Assembly (NCBI GenBank): GCA_035582835.1
Contig: JAYKAV010003143.1
Location: 2,915,673-2,979,672 of the forward strand
DNA: 64,000 nucleotides
Origin: Phoebastria nigripes
Taxonomy: Eukaryota > Chordata > Aves > Procellariiformes > Diomedeidae
Reading direction: 5' to 3'
In this document: positions 49,986 to 61,624 of the stretch, one piece after another
Layout of the letters: the number at the start of each line of letters is the position of its first letter
Numbering within the stretch: position 1 is the stretch's first letter
The notes under the pieces: model-generated
The model's input: only the letters and a program-made list of their open reading frames with translations
Database searches by the model: none
What the model was told of the DNA's origin: nothing
Position numbers and translations under genes: made by a program

Positions 49986-52026
49986 TGTAGAAACAGCAAA
50001 CCAATCTCTATTTGGACAATACTCAAATCATGAAAAACACAGCCTATAGAACACGTAATTGAAATTAGTGATGGGAAGCGCAACAGAAAAAGCAAGAATG
50101 TGACTTTCTTGAAACTAACAACCAATATTAAACTCCCCTTTTATCTATTTCTGAAAAGAAAATAAATCTTGATATGTGGAAGCCTTGCTCTGAGCATACA
50201 TTTGGGAAGCAAGAGCATTTTTCATCTACTTTCAGCTGTACTTTTATGTTTTGTTCTCAAGGGAAATTCTAGAGGCAATTGAAAGTCCATTCCTGTAGCC
50301 CACTCTAATAACCAAGGATTTTTTTTTTGAAAAAGCAATACAATATGGGCAGTATAATTTTTTAAGTCAAAGGGCCCCTGCAAGCATACAAGGTTTAATG
50401 CAAACTGATTGTTGCATGGCTATGCTCTCAAATATATAACACTGATACATTATGCATAATTAGGTTAGACACCTAGACTGTCCCAAATAAATAACCCCAA
50501 GTACTTTAAAGTTACAGTAGCTACACAATATATTAGTTTCTTAGAGAGCAAAATTTGCTCTACCATGTACGCAATTCCACTGAAGCTCATTGGGTTTTTG
50601 CACATGACGAAAGACATAAAAANCCACTTCCCTAAATAGTACAAGATGCAAACTAATTAAACTGACGAAAACAAAACCCAATTCTTTCTTCAAAGCTGTA
50701 GCTGAGTAAATTATCTCTGTGAAACTCTTGGTTGGCTTTTCCTGTGCTTCATGAGTACGAATTTTATATATATGGAAAACAACAAAGGCAAAACCATGGC
50801 TGACACTGAAAACAGTGTACAGTGTGAGGTAATGAGCGTTTTATACTAAGAGAGTGTTTAATGATGCTCGGCAGTGAGAATTCTATCTAAGCAGTCATAC
50901 TTGGATTTGAAGTCCACTTTCTCTGAAGTAATTGAAAAACTTACATGAATTTCTATTTCAGTAGAACCTGCATTTTTGAATACTGATTCATGCAAATTTA
51001 TACTGATAGCCACATAAAGCTTCGAAAAAGTTTAAAGGAAGAGAAAAATGGCATTTCAGCAGTATGTAGACAAAGGAATAGCTTTATTGTATGTATAAAT
51101 CGATACATGTAATCTCTGTGTACCTACTGTTCTGCATACTCTGTGTATAAAAACACACATACTCTGCCTCGATTTTAATGGGGTTGCAGTTTTGTCATAG
51201 AATAATTTTCCCTATGGCATAATGCACCGAAAATCTCATAATAATAAAAGAGGTAATATGTCTCTGTACAGCAAGAATCTTTGTGACTGGTATCTATAGA
51301 GTATAATTAGCTCTGATTACATGCAATGGGCGTCTTCACATCCTCCCACTGTTTTTTAGTTTGACACCATGCAGAATTAAACCAGTCAAGTCTCAGGCAG
51401 AGACATCTGGAACATTTTGGAAATCTTCACTCGCTTTTATCATTGGTAAGCCAGTCAAAAGAGTCTCTTTTTACCTGAAAAATTTAACTTCAACTGTTTC
51501 CACTGTAGGGCGGAATATTTCTTAAAATAATGACCGAGCTTTATGCAGATTTGACCGGGCTGTGCACCGTTTTTGTGTTCGGGCCATTTTGGCGAGTACT
51601 ACCTTGCTGGTGGCAGCCCACCGCCTCACGCCGTTACCACTTGAGGAAGCCAGCCCCGGCTTCCCTCGGAGCTCGTACTACGGCGGGCACCGTTGGAAGG
51701 GCTCGGTACCGTCTTTGCAGCGACCGTACGCCGACGGGGACCTCCTGAGGACTCCCTACAGCAGCGGCGATGCCAGCACCTGAAGACCAGGCGTGTCGGG
51801 AGAAGATTTTACCTCAGCGGGGCGGGTGAGGGACACTTGTAACGGCCCTGTGGCAACGGCGCCTCCCCCTCACCCCCCCGCCCCGGGCCGAGACGGCCGT
51901 TGGGCGGGCGGAGGTGGAGGGGAGAGGCGTCCACTCCTCTCCGGAGCGCCGGCTGAGGTAGGCGNCTGCTCCTCTCCGCGGCGGCTCGCCCCCTCTGCCT
52001 CAGTAACGATGCTGTCCTAGCGAGGG

Positions 52027-52338
52027 ATGATGACAGGGAGAGCAGAGGGGCAGAGCCGCCGCCGCCGGGAGCCCTGTATCTTGCTCGCCTCCCCGCTCGC
52101 CGGCACTTCCCGGCTCCCGCTGCCGGGCTGCGCATCGCGCCGCCTTCCTGACGGGCGGCAGGAGGAGAGGGCGGAGGGGCGGCGGTGGTTTTGTGGTGAG
52201 GGTTTTGTCCTCTCCAGGTGCTCTGTCCCCCGCCGGGCAGGGCTTTCCTCCTCCTCCTGCCTCCTTCCCCGCCACACACGCTGCCGGCCGAGGCCGGCCG
52301 AGAGCGGGAGCAGCCGCCGCCGCCTGAGGGGACCCTGA
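52027..52338 (+). promoter_or_regulatory. TRPC3: Upstream ORF in the TRPC3 5'UTR region (103 codons)
   Basis: An ATG at 52027 opens a 103-codon frame whose TGA (52336-52338) lies two bases before the TRPC3 ATG. The peptide is Arg/Gly/Ser/Pro-rich with no recognised domain, so a coding role is unlikely. If transcription starts upstream of 52027 it would act as a translation-limiting uORF with possible reinitiation at the main ATG. A 3-codon ORF at 52008-52019 precedes it. Confidence 0.4.
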
Positions 52339-52340
52339 CC

Positions 52341-52564
52341 ATGTCGAGCAAGAGCAGGAAGAGCAAGGAACAGGGGAGAGTGACCTTCCCCCCGCAGCAG
52401 GAGGAGGAGGAGGAGGGGGCAGAGGAAGAGGAGCAGCAGCGCCGGCGCCGCGGCTGGAGAGGCGTCAATGGGGGGCCGGAGCCCCCTCCGCCACCTCAGA
52501 GAGCCGTTAAAACCCTCCGGGAGCCCTACGGCTACTATCCGCCCCCCCCCTTTGCCAGCACCAT
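52341..52564 (+). CDS. TRPC3: TRPC3 coding exon 1 (residues 1-75), N-terminal tail
   Basis: The ATG at 52341 (A at -3) opens MSSKSRKSKEQGRVTFPPQQ. It aligns with the long-form mammalian TRPC3 N-terminus, including the shared RRRRGWRGVNGG motif (residues 34-45). An in-frame TGA at 52197-52199 with no ATG in between supports this start. The exon encodes a cytosolic, disordered tail: Lys/Arg-rich 4-13, Glu-rich 21-31, Arg-rich 34-40, Pro-rich 46-52 and 67-70. It ends after AT of Met75 at a good donor, CCAT|GTAAGT. TRPC3 is a plasma-membrane, Ca2+-permeable non-selective cation channel opened by diacylglycerol after phospholipase C activation. It acts for example in Purkinje cells and smooth muscle. 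This exon carries none of the channel domains. Confidence 0.93.
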
Positions 52565-55500
52565 GTAAGTTGGGCCCGGGGGTGGGTTAAGAGGGCGCTG
52601 GCCGGCAACTTCCCCGGAGGAGCCGCGGGGGGCCGGCCGCCGTGTCCCCGGCAAGTTGTGGCGCTCGGCCCCGGGAAGCGCCGCCGGCTGCGGGGCCGCC
52701 CCGCTCCGTCCCGCCGAGGCGGGCCCCGCGGCGGGAGCGCAGCCCGCCCGGCCTGGCAGCAAACGGGCACGACCGGTGCAGTGAGGGGGAGACGGGGCCG
52801 GTTTGCAATGGCTGAGGTGCGGAGACTTCGGAGAAAGTGCCTTGAGGGGATAGTCGGGTCGCTACCTACCCCCGGCCCCCCCCGCTCCCTCCTCCCCAGC
52901 CCCTCGGCTTTGCTCCTTCAGGGTGGGGCGGGGGCAGGAAGGGGCGCTGGGGCATAAGAGGTTTCATCTCTTTCTTTCTTTTTTTCTTTTTTTTTTTTTT
53001 TTTTCCAGGCTACTAGCATAGCTGCCGAGAAAACCTAATTGTTGGCTCAGCTAAGGTTTAGAGAGCCCCTTGCACCCTTTTGTACTAGCAGTGCTAATGC
53101 ATCTCCTTTATATTTTTTAAAAATCTAGGCTGTGATAAAACCAGACTCCCCACAGAAATCTAGGACACCTGTGCNGAAAAGCTTCAGTTCTTGAGATGCA
53201 TCTTATCCTGTTTGATGTTGTCTTTGGAAATTTCAGTTTGTTGCTTTTTAAGATGCAATCATATATATAATACTGACCATGACTAGACTTACTGCAAGAG
53301 AAATGAATTCAATTTTACTAATAGGGGTGTTAACTTTCTTTTCTCTGCCTTACAAAATGTAGGTTGTCCATGAATTATTCACTTATTTTTATAACACGCT
53401 GCAGTTTAGATAGACTTACCTCTGAGGATGACTTGAGTATTTTATACTTTCGGGACAATATTTAGTTCTTAATTAAATATTTTAATTACCAGATGACAAA
53501 CACTTTATTTTGAGTTTTAAGATAACGTATTCAGCGTTTATAGAAGCCTTAATTAAAATCACCCTAGAGACAACTGTAAAGTACAGAAATAATTAGAGTA
53601 GCACTTAGAATGGGATAACCACAAATAAAAGTGGTTTTTACCATCCCAGTTAAGAAATTGTTCACATCTCACCCTGTACCCAGCAATCCAGACTTCAGGT
53701 GAAGGAGTCCTTCACACGTCTTTAGCTGTCTGAAAGTTAGTTGCGCTTAAGTTGTTTGTCTAGACTCCCTCTGTAGTTGGTGGGATGAGAAAGGAAATAG
53801 CAGTGGGCAAGCCAGCATAGTCATTTATCTTCTTTCTTGAGGTGCCTGTCTTTCTCCATTCACCATAAAAAGAGCCTAGAGGATTAGTTTAGACTCAGAC
53901 GCTTTATTTTTAGGCAGTTGAAGCTAGCTCAGATGAATTTTAAGCTATGAGTCCTAAACTTCTGGATCCCTTTTAGGTTAGTGTCTTCCTAGAACTGTTG
54001 GCGTATTCCTTTCTTTAAGAAATGGGTATTATGCCACCGGGGAATAAAACTGGAGTTCGGTTTGCACAGCTATAGGCATTTGAACCTGGAATGAGCTCCA
54101 TCTGTTGGAATTGCTTCCTGGTATATAATTCTTGTGATCCTGTCCTGGGAGTCTATGACAGCAGTGATTGCGAGCCACTGCCCGGTGGACTGACAAAAGG
54201 GCTGATATTAATCAATGTAATAGGAGTGTATTGAACTGACAGGGCATAGAGGCAAAAGACTCACAACTACCATTTTCCCTGTTATGTGCCCATGGTCATC
54301 CTTGGCATAGCAGTGGGATTTTTCTTCTGGAGTAACATTTTGTGTTTGGTGCTAATGCCTAAAATCATAGTGTATGTTAATGAAATAAATATGAGTATCA
54401 GTTTGCTCATAGTATGCACAGATTGACAAATGTACGGCTTTAGTGTGCACAAAGTGAGTATGAGAATCCTTGACTGGAAGAATTTGTAGTCTAAATATTC
54501 AGTACTGACAAGGGGAAAGAGGCAGGAAGATATGAAGTAGTTTGCACAAGAAGATGCACTTAGTTGATATTTGAAATGTCTTTGCTCTGAAAGCTGTAAC
54601 CTGTGCAAGGTCTCTGTCAATGTACAGCTGGCTCCCTCCTGTGCCACATACTGCTGGAAAAAGTAATTAACCTCAGATTCCCACTAAGACTGCAGACTGG
54701 ATGTAATACTTGTTTCACAAGGTACTATATGTCCCAGTGGGAAAAATGTGGACAAAACCTGTAAATTAAATGTAGTAGGCATTGGATGCCTGATTTCCTG
54801 AGTCTCTTGGAAAATCATAGCTTAGCTTCCCAAGTAGAATGACAGAACACAAATGAAGGACTGCATGTAAAAGGGGCTTGTTGCTGCAGCCCTGTTACCT
54901 TGCTTCTTTCCTGGTGAGCTGTTTGCCTTTTTCTGCATGTGCATAGGTGCACTCCTGTCATCAAAATATAGTCCTTTTTTTCCCCACAGGAATTCAGATG
55001 GTTGGTATTTTCTGTTGAGAAGTTAGTGAAGAGTAATGGTAGGAAAAAGCTCTCCACAGTTTGCGGGGCAGGGGAGGGAAGGAACAAACTAAGTGTGTGT
55101 ACGCCTCCTCCTGACATCTTATTGTGTTTTGTTCCATTTTTTGACTAATTCTTTCCAGTTTAGTGCCAGAACTTCTGTGAGCTGACATGAGGGCATTTTG
55201 GATGATGGATTATGTCATTTCAGACCAGTGGGAGAGTGTAGACCTGAGTCAGATCTTGCAGCTGGCCTGATTTATGTTCTGCTGTTCAGGTGAATTAGCC
55301 TCCCTCTTCTGGAAAGCCCAGGCAGTAGTTCACAGAAGGGAGAAGGAAGCTCTCAATTAATTTTAGATTTGGTGCAGGGATTCCCAAATTGTGTGGAACA
55401 TGCGCAAGCTTCCATGCAAACATACATGAATGTGACACTATTTTTACTGGTGAAGAAAAATTTTTTTTTTTTTTGGCAAATTTACCAGCAGTCTCTTCTG

Positions 55501-56152
55501 GCACATGGCTGTAGCGGAGCTTGGAGGGATGGCAAAGCCTTCATTTGGGAGAGGCAGTGAGGCTGGGGGAATTGCTCCTCTAACACTGCCTGTGGCCCTG
55601 CACAGAGCCAGGAGCTGCTACCTCACATGGAACAACTCAGTCTTTTCCTGTGATGGTAACAAAGCAAACATTTGAGATCGCTTAGTTTAAGAGATCTCGG
55701 GAGTCATCAGCTAAAATGCTGCTTATATGTATGTGCATGTCTGAGCACTTACTTTTGGGCGTAAGGCAATTATCATTCTTTAATTTTAAAACTGGGACCT
55801 CAGAGGTTACATTTGGCAGAACAAGAGGCACAATCCACATCTCCTGTGTGGCTGACTCTGGTGGTGTTGCTTTTAAATGTGCGTGCACGTCGGTGTTTCC
55901 GTGATGTACTTACCTGATCTGTCTGTAATCACTGGACTCCATTTCCTTTTCAGGGCTAGAGTAGAATCAAAATCACTAATGTTGTACTGCAGTTTAGCAG
56001 TGGGGTAAACTGCTTGTAAATTGTTGATGCCATCTTTTATTGCATTTAATAGTTCAGGGAGAATAAGTCTGTTCTTCAGTACAAATGTTAGAAAATGGCT
56101 CTATGGATCCGGGAAGGCCCAGAATGAAACCTCTATTTCTCCAACTTCTCTC

Positions 56153-56172
56153 TTTTTTTTTTTTTTTTTTTT
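56153..56172 (+). repeat. Poly(T) run
   Basis: Twenty T in a row in TRPC3 intron 1, preceded by a CT-rich stretch. Confidence 0.95.
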
Positions 56173-59100
56173 AAATAGCTTATGCAGTTTGCAGTGTTAA
56201 AAAATAGACTTAGAAACAAGATTATAAATCTTTTGAACTGCTGTTGATAATGAGCAGCAGAACACAAGGAATTCTCAGGTCAACTGTTTGTCTCATGTTT
56301 CTGTCCTTCTGCTACAATTCTGAAAGTTTGAACATGAAAAGGGGTAGGTAGGCTAACAGAATAGAAAACTGTAATTGAAATAATCCATGGTAGAAGCAGA
56401 GGAATCATAATGCTTACTCCAGTCCTTTGCAGTTGTTGTACTGCTCCAATTTCTAGCCTTGTACGTAGGAGAACTGTCCAGGCAACATTACGATGCAATG
56501 TAAGGTCATAGTAAATGTGATGCATACAAAACACAAGGGACAAATGGCCATTGCTTGTTTAGTGGAAATTTTTTTTTAGTATTTTTTATTGCACATATGA
56601 AGGTTATGCATTTTAGATGAAAATATTTAAGGTAAACATAAATACGTTATAACGTAGGATAGTTTTTTGTGTCTTATGACATTACCTCGTATGTAACGAA
56701 CCAGTTAGTTGTTCAGAGCNTACATAACATTGTTCTATCTGAAAGCTTGTGATACTTATCGTTAGGTAAAGGTCTTGAAAGGTGGTACACTCCTTTAGGA
56801 GCCGTGGCCTCACTAATGTGAGAGTTCTGCAAAGCTGAAACGGAGGTGTCCTGCTTTTGTATTACTCAACAAGAGGCTGNCTTAGGGTCCTGTCACATAT
56901 TGGTTAATTGTTAATTGTCTTGATGTTCATTTGTGGCTATCACTGAAGTTACTGAGAGTTTGCCTTAGTAGGAAGCAATGAACTAGACTTAAGCTGGCAA
57001 ATGGCTAATGGTAGCAGTATAGTTAAGGAAATAAAGTTGTAACTTAAGACATCCTTGTTTTATACTGATGAATGAATGATTCTGAAGGTTGGTGTACCAA
57101 CCTGGAAGTTTCTGAAGTTCTTTCTTGCCAGTGAAGCTCTTCAGTTCCTCGAAACAGCTGCCTAACTGGTGCATGCTTAAGGGCAAGTGAAATGTGTCCA
57201 GATGTGGTGGAACTGGTGTACCTGTTGGCACGATTGCTCATCTCCAACTCCATCCTTCTTATTTGTGCTGAGCAGCAAACAGAGGCTTGAGGCTTTATAG
57301 ACCCCTTGGCCATTTTTCTGCTGTGAAATATGAAAAATAGTTGTGGAAAAAATGGAGGGGCTCAGTTGCTGCTTCACGTCAGCAAAAGGGGACTGATTCT
57401 GTCCTCTCACCTTCCTGCTGCATACCACATAGTGTAATTATGCAACCTGTGTGCTAGGACTAGAACTTACTTAACGTTGTGGTGTATCTCTGCTGAAGAA
57501 TTAACATTAAAAAACTGGGCATTTTTCTTGCTTAGTGTTCTTGTGGCTTTTTTGCCATGCGTTCTACAGATTTTTAATTTTTTGTGTTCTTTCAACCATT
57601 GGGAACAGTTGGGAAGAGGAGCATCCTGATTTCCATCTCTCCTTCCCTCTTTTAATGTAAGTTGTCAGCTCCTTACAGAGACAAGGTTGAGCATATGAAC
57701 TTGGAAGGCTTTAGGAAATAGAACACAAATAATTAATGCACACTTAGTTCTATTTTAATCATATTTTTAAGCCAGTCTAATGATCTTTAGAGATGTGACT
57801 TGAGATTTTGTTGTTTTGATTACTTCAGTTGGCAAATATTACATATAAAATGTGCTGAAAACGGTTAAATAGTAAAACTAAAATTTTAACCATTTTCTTC
57901 ATGCTTTGGGATAGCTTAAAAATATTAGATGTAAGAACAGGAGAGCAGAAGATGGAATAGGAGACCTTGTACCTGATGCTTCTTGCATGCAGTACTCCGA
58001 CCAGAGCTGTGCTGGCTTCAAGGTCTTTGAATTTGCTGAGGGAAGGAGGGAAAAGGAGAGGAGGGAGGTAGGGATGAACCTAACAGTCCTCTGGCTGTGT
58101 GGTGCTGTACAAGATTTTTTTGCTTTTTATTTTTTTCAGGAGGTCTTGACAATGTTTTAGTCATTAAAATACCAAGCAACTTTCATCTTTATTTTGAGAA
58201 GATACTGCAGTCACTTCAAATATATAATTTCTGTCACAAGATTTATAGCTAAGGAAATCTTCCTTATTGGGAAGATATTCTAATGCAACACCTTTGGAAG
58301 GATATATCTCTTTTTACAGAAGTCAGATGAGTTACCTCAGTCAGACAGTGGGTTTTGAAAGAAAGATAGATAAAACAGAAAATAAGTGTCGTATTTCAAA
58401 ATATTCTGAAAAATGACACTGAATATATAGGGGAAAATGTATTGTTATGTATTTCATAAAAGATAAATGAGATTCAGGGTGGCAGTTTAGAGCCTTCTTA
58501 AATCAAGAAGGCAGCATGAGTCAATCTGTTCTCTGTCTTTTTTACCTTTTTTTAATATACAAACTTTTTTTCTTTATAGCATTACAGTAAACAATTACAT
58601 TTCTGTAGCTGTATGTTTTTAGATGTGGAGGAAGAATAGAAACATAACAGCATAGCAGACAATAAGATCTTGTTTAAAAGGTAACTATGAAAAGACAATA
58701 TTTCTGGTTTTACTTCTGATTTTGTTGGGGAATAAGGTAGTAGCATACGGTGGCTGTTCACCATGTGCACTCTGGGCTCAAATCTTTATATCTGAGTACT
58801 CCCAAAGGTGAAATATGCCTAAGCTTTAAGACATTAAATCAATTCTGTGTTTAACAGAGTCAGAAATCCTCTCTGTTCTGCAGCCTTTTTCATAGACTTA
58901 AAGAAAGTGGAAAAAAAAAAAAAAGGATTCTGTCATGTTTGGCAAAGCAGTTTTGGCATGTATTTCAGGTTAGCATTGCTTATACTGCAGTGCCACCCAG
59001 GTCATTTCTGGTAGTCCAGAAACACCAACCACAGATGAAAATGTAAAAAGATCAAATGCTTCATCCCAGGAGAGACCTGCCCTTGGTAATGAGTATTACA

Positions 59101-59459
59101 GTCTCTTCACTTGGACTGCAATGGAACTGCCCATTTGTGTTAACTGAAATGTTCAGAGCATGAACTAGCTTTTATGATATTTCTAGCTGTGATAAAGTGA
59201 TTAAGATTTTGTGTTTTGCTGAATTTATTACAACTGATGCAGATAGCTGGAAGGCCACACATATTCTTATAACCTGAAGGGAATTAGTTATGCCCAATGA
59301 AAACCATTAGGGCTGACATTGCTGCGTATGGGGAAATCCAGTGATGTCAACAGGCGTATTTTGTGCAGTGGTAATATAGCTAAGCTCATTGTTGAAAGAT
59401 CACACACACACAAAAAAAAAAGACTGCATGTAGAAGAATGTTGCTCAGGTTGTAGATTT

Positions 59460-59510
59460 GAACCTGCAGCTATTAGGATATGCAGCTTTTGAAGCTGCCC
59501 ATGCAGGTTC
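59460..59510. other. Nested hairpin in TRPC3 intron 1
   Basis: Outer arms GAACCTGCA (59460-59468) and TGCAGGTTC (59502-59510) pair perfectly. Inside them GCAGCTT (59482-59488) pairs with AAGCTGC (59492-59498) across a 3-nt loop. A 13-nt against 3-nt internal loop separates the two stems. It has no known class. Confidence 0.55.
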
Positions 59511-60756
59511 CACTATGTTCACTTAAATACGTAGTCTTTGTATGTGCCATTTTTTCCCTTGGTTCTGTCATTTTGCATACTGACAGGGTTTGCTTAAAAA
59601 GGGCTGTTTAATATTTTGTTTTGCCCTCAGCATTCATTATGTGGACCCANGTCTCTCCTAATGCACATTACCTGGCTTTTGCACTGAGGGTAGAAGGATT
59701 AATGTCCTCTTCAGTTTTTCTGTCTGGCCTTTTACTCTTGCATTTGAGTTTTTTGCCAAAGTGAATAAATTAATTTTCACAATGCTCCTGTAAAATGGGA
59801 GCCAACCGTTCTTTTTTTATTGATGAGAAACAGAGGCATATAGGACTTAAGGACCAAATTTGAAATTTATAAGGCCTGTTTGTCTTTCTGTAGCATATAT
59901 ATATAGTGTTATATGTATTCAAAGCACACCCTCCATTAACTCATATATTGTTTATCAGCTGCACTTGTGTCTCTGTGCCCATCAAATCAGCTCAAGTGAT
60001 CTCTATCCCTTGAACTAATGGATTAACTGATAGCAGCTGGAGGATGTCTTTCTCAATATTGAGCTGGGCTAGAAAGGAAAGGGAGATTGCTGATGGGTTT
60101 CACATTTATTTGCAGACAACAGTGAAGGAAGGTTATGGTATCCCAAGTACCTTTTCAGGCCTTTGGCCTCTGCTCTGGCAGGCATAAATGCTTCTGTTCT
60201 TCCCCCAGCTGTGACCACTTTAGTCTGATCCCATGTATTCTGTTGTTTCAGACCTTGCCAGGCAGTTGTTTCCTGTTGTTTTCTCCAGCTAGGTAGCGTC
60301 TGCTCTTCAGCCTCTCGTCCTAGGTCTGTTTTCTTTGCAGCTCCTAGTCTCACTTCTCTGAGCCTCCTCTCCCCTCTCTGGTTTCCTCACCTAGCCAGAT
60401 CCAGCTCAGCATCTGATCTGTCTGTTCTCTCAGCCCATTCCTGTTTGCTCCCCACTGCTTTCAGCCAGTATCTTCACTGGTTCATAATTCCAGTTTCTGT
60501 GTTTTCTGAATTAGCTTGCCTACCCTTTCTTTTTTCCTGTTCCCCTCCTCTTTTCTCCCTCTTTCTGCTTTTGCAACCAGTTTTTGAGGGGAGTTCACAG
60601 CTTTCTCGGTTCCTTTTCCTAAACAATCTCACTTTCCTACACCCAGGTTTCCTCTTTCCAATGCAGCCTGCCATCCCAATTTTTATTTTCATTCGATAGC
60701 TCTTTGACTTTCCCATTTTTCTTGATTGTATTACAAGAATGCATGAGGGCTTTTAG

Positions 60757-60774
60757 AAAAAAAAAAAAAAAAAA
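60757..60774 (+). repeat. Poly(A) run
   Basis: Eighteen A in TRPC3 intron 1, without a polyadenylation signal just upstream. Confidence 0.95.
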
Positions 60775-61358
60775 TGTATACTCATGTAATGACATTAGAT
60801 AGCTTCTTCCTTTCAGATCCTGGAATGGTAGATGTATAATAGAAATAGGCCCAACGTAACCCACAGCATTGCAGAAGTCCAGCTGGAGTGAGAGCTGATC
60901 CCAGTCTACACTGGATCATGCCCCGTGTCTGGAATCTGTGAGCAGTTTAGTTACTAGCATCCAGAAAGTCTCTTGAANGTGTATGAACCGTTGTTTTTCA
61001 AAGACTTATAATTTGACCAAATTGACTCGTGAGTAGAATCTTCCGGATTTGGTTAACGTTTCTAGTAGTAACACGAGAAGGCATGAGATCAGGCTTCACT
61101 GTGTATTGCTTGGCAAGACATCAGGAAGAAAACTTATTTTCACCTCTCATTTATGTGAACTACAATACGGTAAGCATAAATATTGCCTTCCTTAAACCAT
61201 CAGCTTGAATGCCTGTGGTGGATAGTATTAATTACTACTGAAAGTAGTATAGTAGAAGTGTGTTCATTTTATATATATAATGTAGATGTGTTTTCATTTT
61301 ATAATATAATCGCCCCCCAAGTCAGTTGGGGGGGATTTCAGAAGAGAAGTGATGTCTT

Positions 61359-61362
<4 letters not shown>

Positions 61363-61390
<28 letters not shown>
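61363..61390 (+). repeat. Poly(A) run
   Basis: Twenty-eight A in a row, about 230 nt before the exon 2 acceptor. It is not preceded by AATAAA. Confidence 0.95.
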
Positions 61391-61394
<4 letters not shown>

Positions 61395-61624
61395 GACTAT
61401 GCTAACAAAACAGAAATGGCCTGTGGCATTGAACCTGTAAGTGCCTTTAGATTGCAGACAAGCAAGTATGAGGGCAGAAACATCACAATAAAGAATGCTT
61501 CTTGTCAATAGATGGGCAAATGACAAGGGGCAAAATAAGTTATTATTTTTGTAGCCACAGGAGAGGTGGAAGCTACAAATAACCAATATAGTGAAATTCT
61601 GTTACCTTTTTGTTTTCTCATTAG

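Larger units (their letters stand above)
36804..51500. other. Intergenic, mostly AT-rich, upstream of TRPC3
   Basis: Apart from short old CR1-like fragments (40.7, 45.7, 49.9 kb) and the hairpins at 37990-38074 and 45179-45205, I see nothing that can be named. The 137-codon open frames at 37341-37754 and 41530-41943 have no recognisable domain, signal or splice context. Distal regulatory elements of TRPC3 or BLTP1 may be hidden here but would need cross-species alignment to see. Confidence 0.5.
51590..52960. promoter_or_regulatory. TRPC3: CpG island and promoter region of TRPC3
   Basis: GC- and CpG-rich block covering TRPC3 exon 1, with SP1-type boxes (GGGGCGGG at 51829-51836, GGGCGG at 51902-51907) and no TATA box. 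The core is about 51.8-52.95 kb. The transcription start cannot be fixed from sequence. The 73-219-codon open frames seen on both strands here are chance frames in GC-rich DNA. Confidence 0.8.
52565..61624 (+). other. TRPC3: TRPC3 intron 1
   Basis: Intron of 9060 nt, GT at 52565 and AG at 61623-61624. It contains a long pyrimidine tract ending CCAG at 53005-53008, T runs at 56153-56172, A runs at 60757-60774 and 61363-61390, and a nested hairpin at 59460-59510. No further exon of TRPC3 or another gene is recognisable. The polypyrimidine run at 52962-53006 looks like an acceptor, but reading on from exon 1 reaches a stop at once. Confidence 0.85.

Noticed and set aside
52218..52340. In-frame upstream extension of TRPC3 by 41 codons
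   Set aside because: The frame starts at GTG, not ATG. An in-frame TGA lies at 52197-52199 with no ATG before 52341, and the human protein aligns from MSSKSRKSKEQ.
51809..52468. 219-codon minus-strand frame across the TRPC3 promoter and exon 1
   Set aside because: It is antisense to a certain coding exon and low in complexity, as expected of GC-rich DNA; no splice sites or homology.
52962..53020. Long pyrimidine tract plus CAG after TRPC3 exon 1, resembling an acceptor for an alternative exon
   Set aside because: Continuing from exon 1 in phase meets a stop (TAG) within four codons, and there is no protein match. Kept only as an intron feature.
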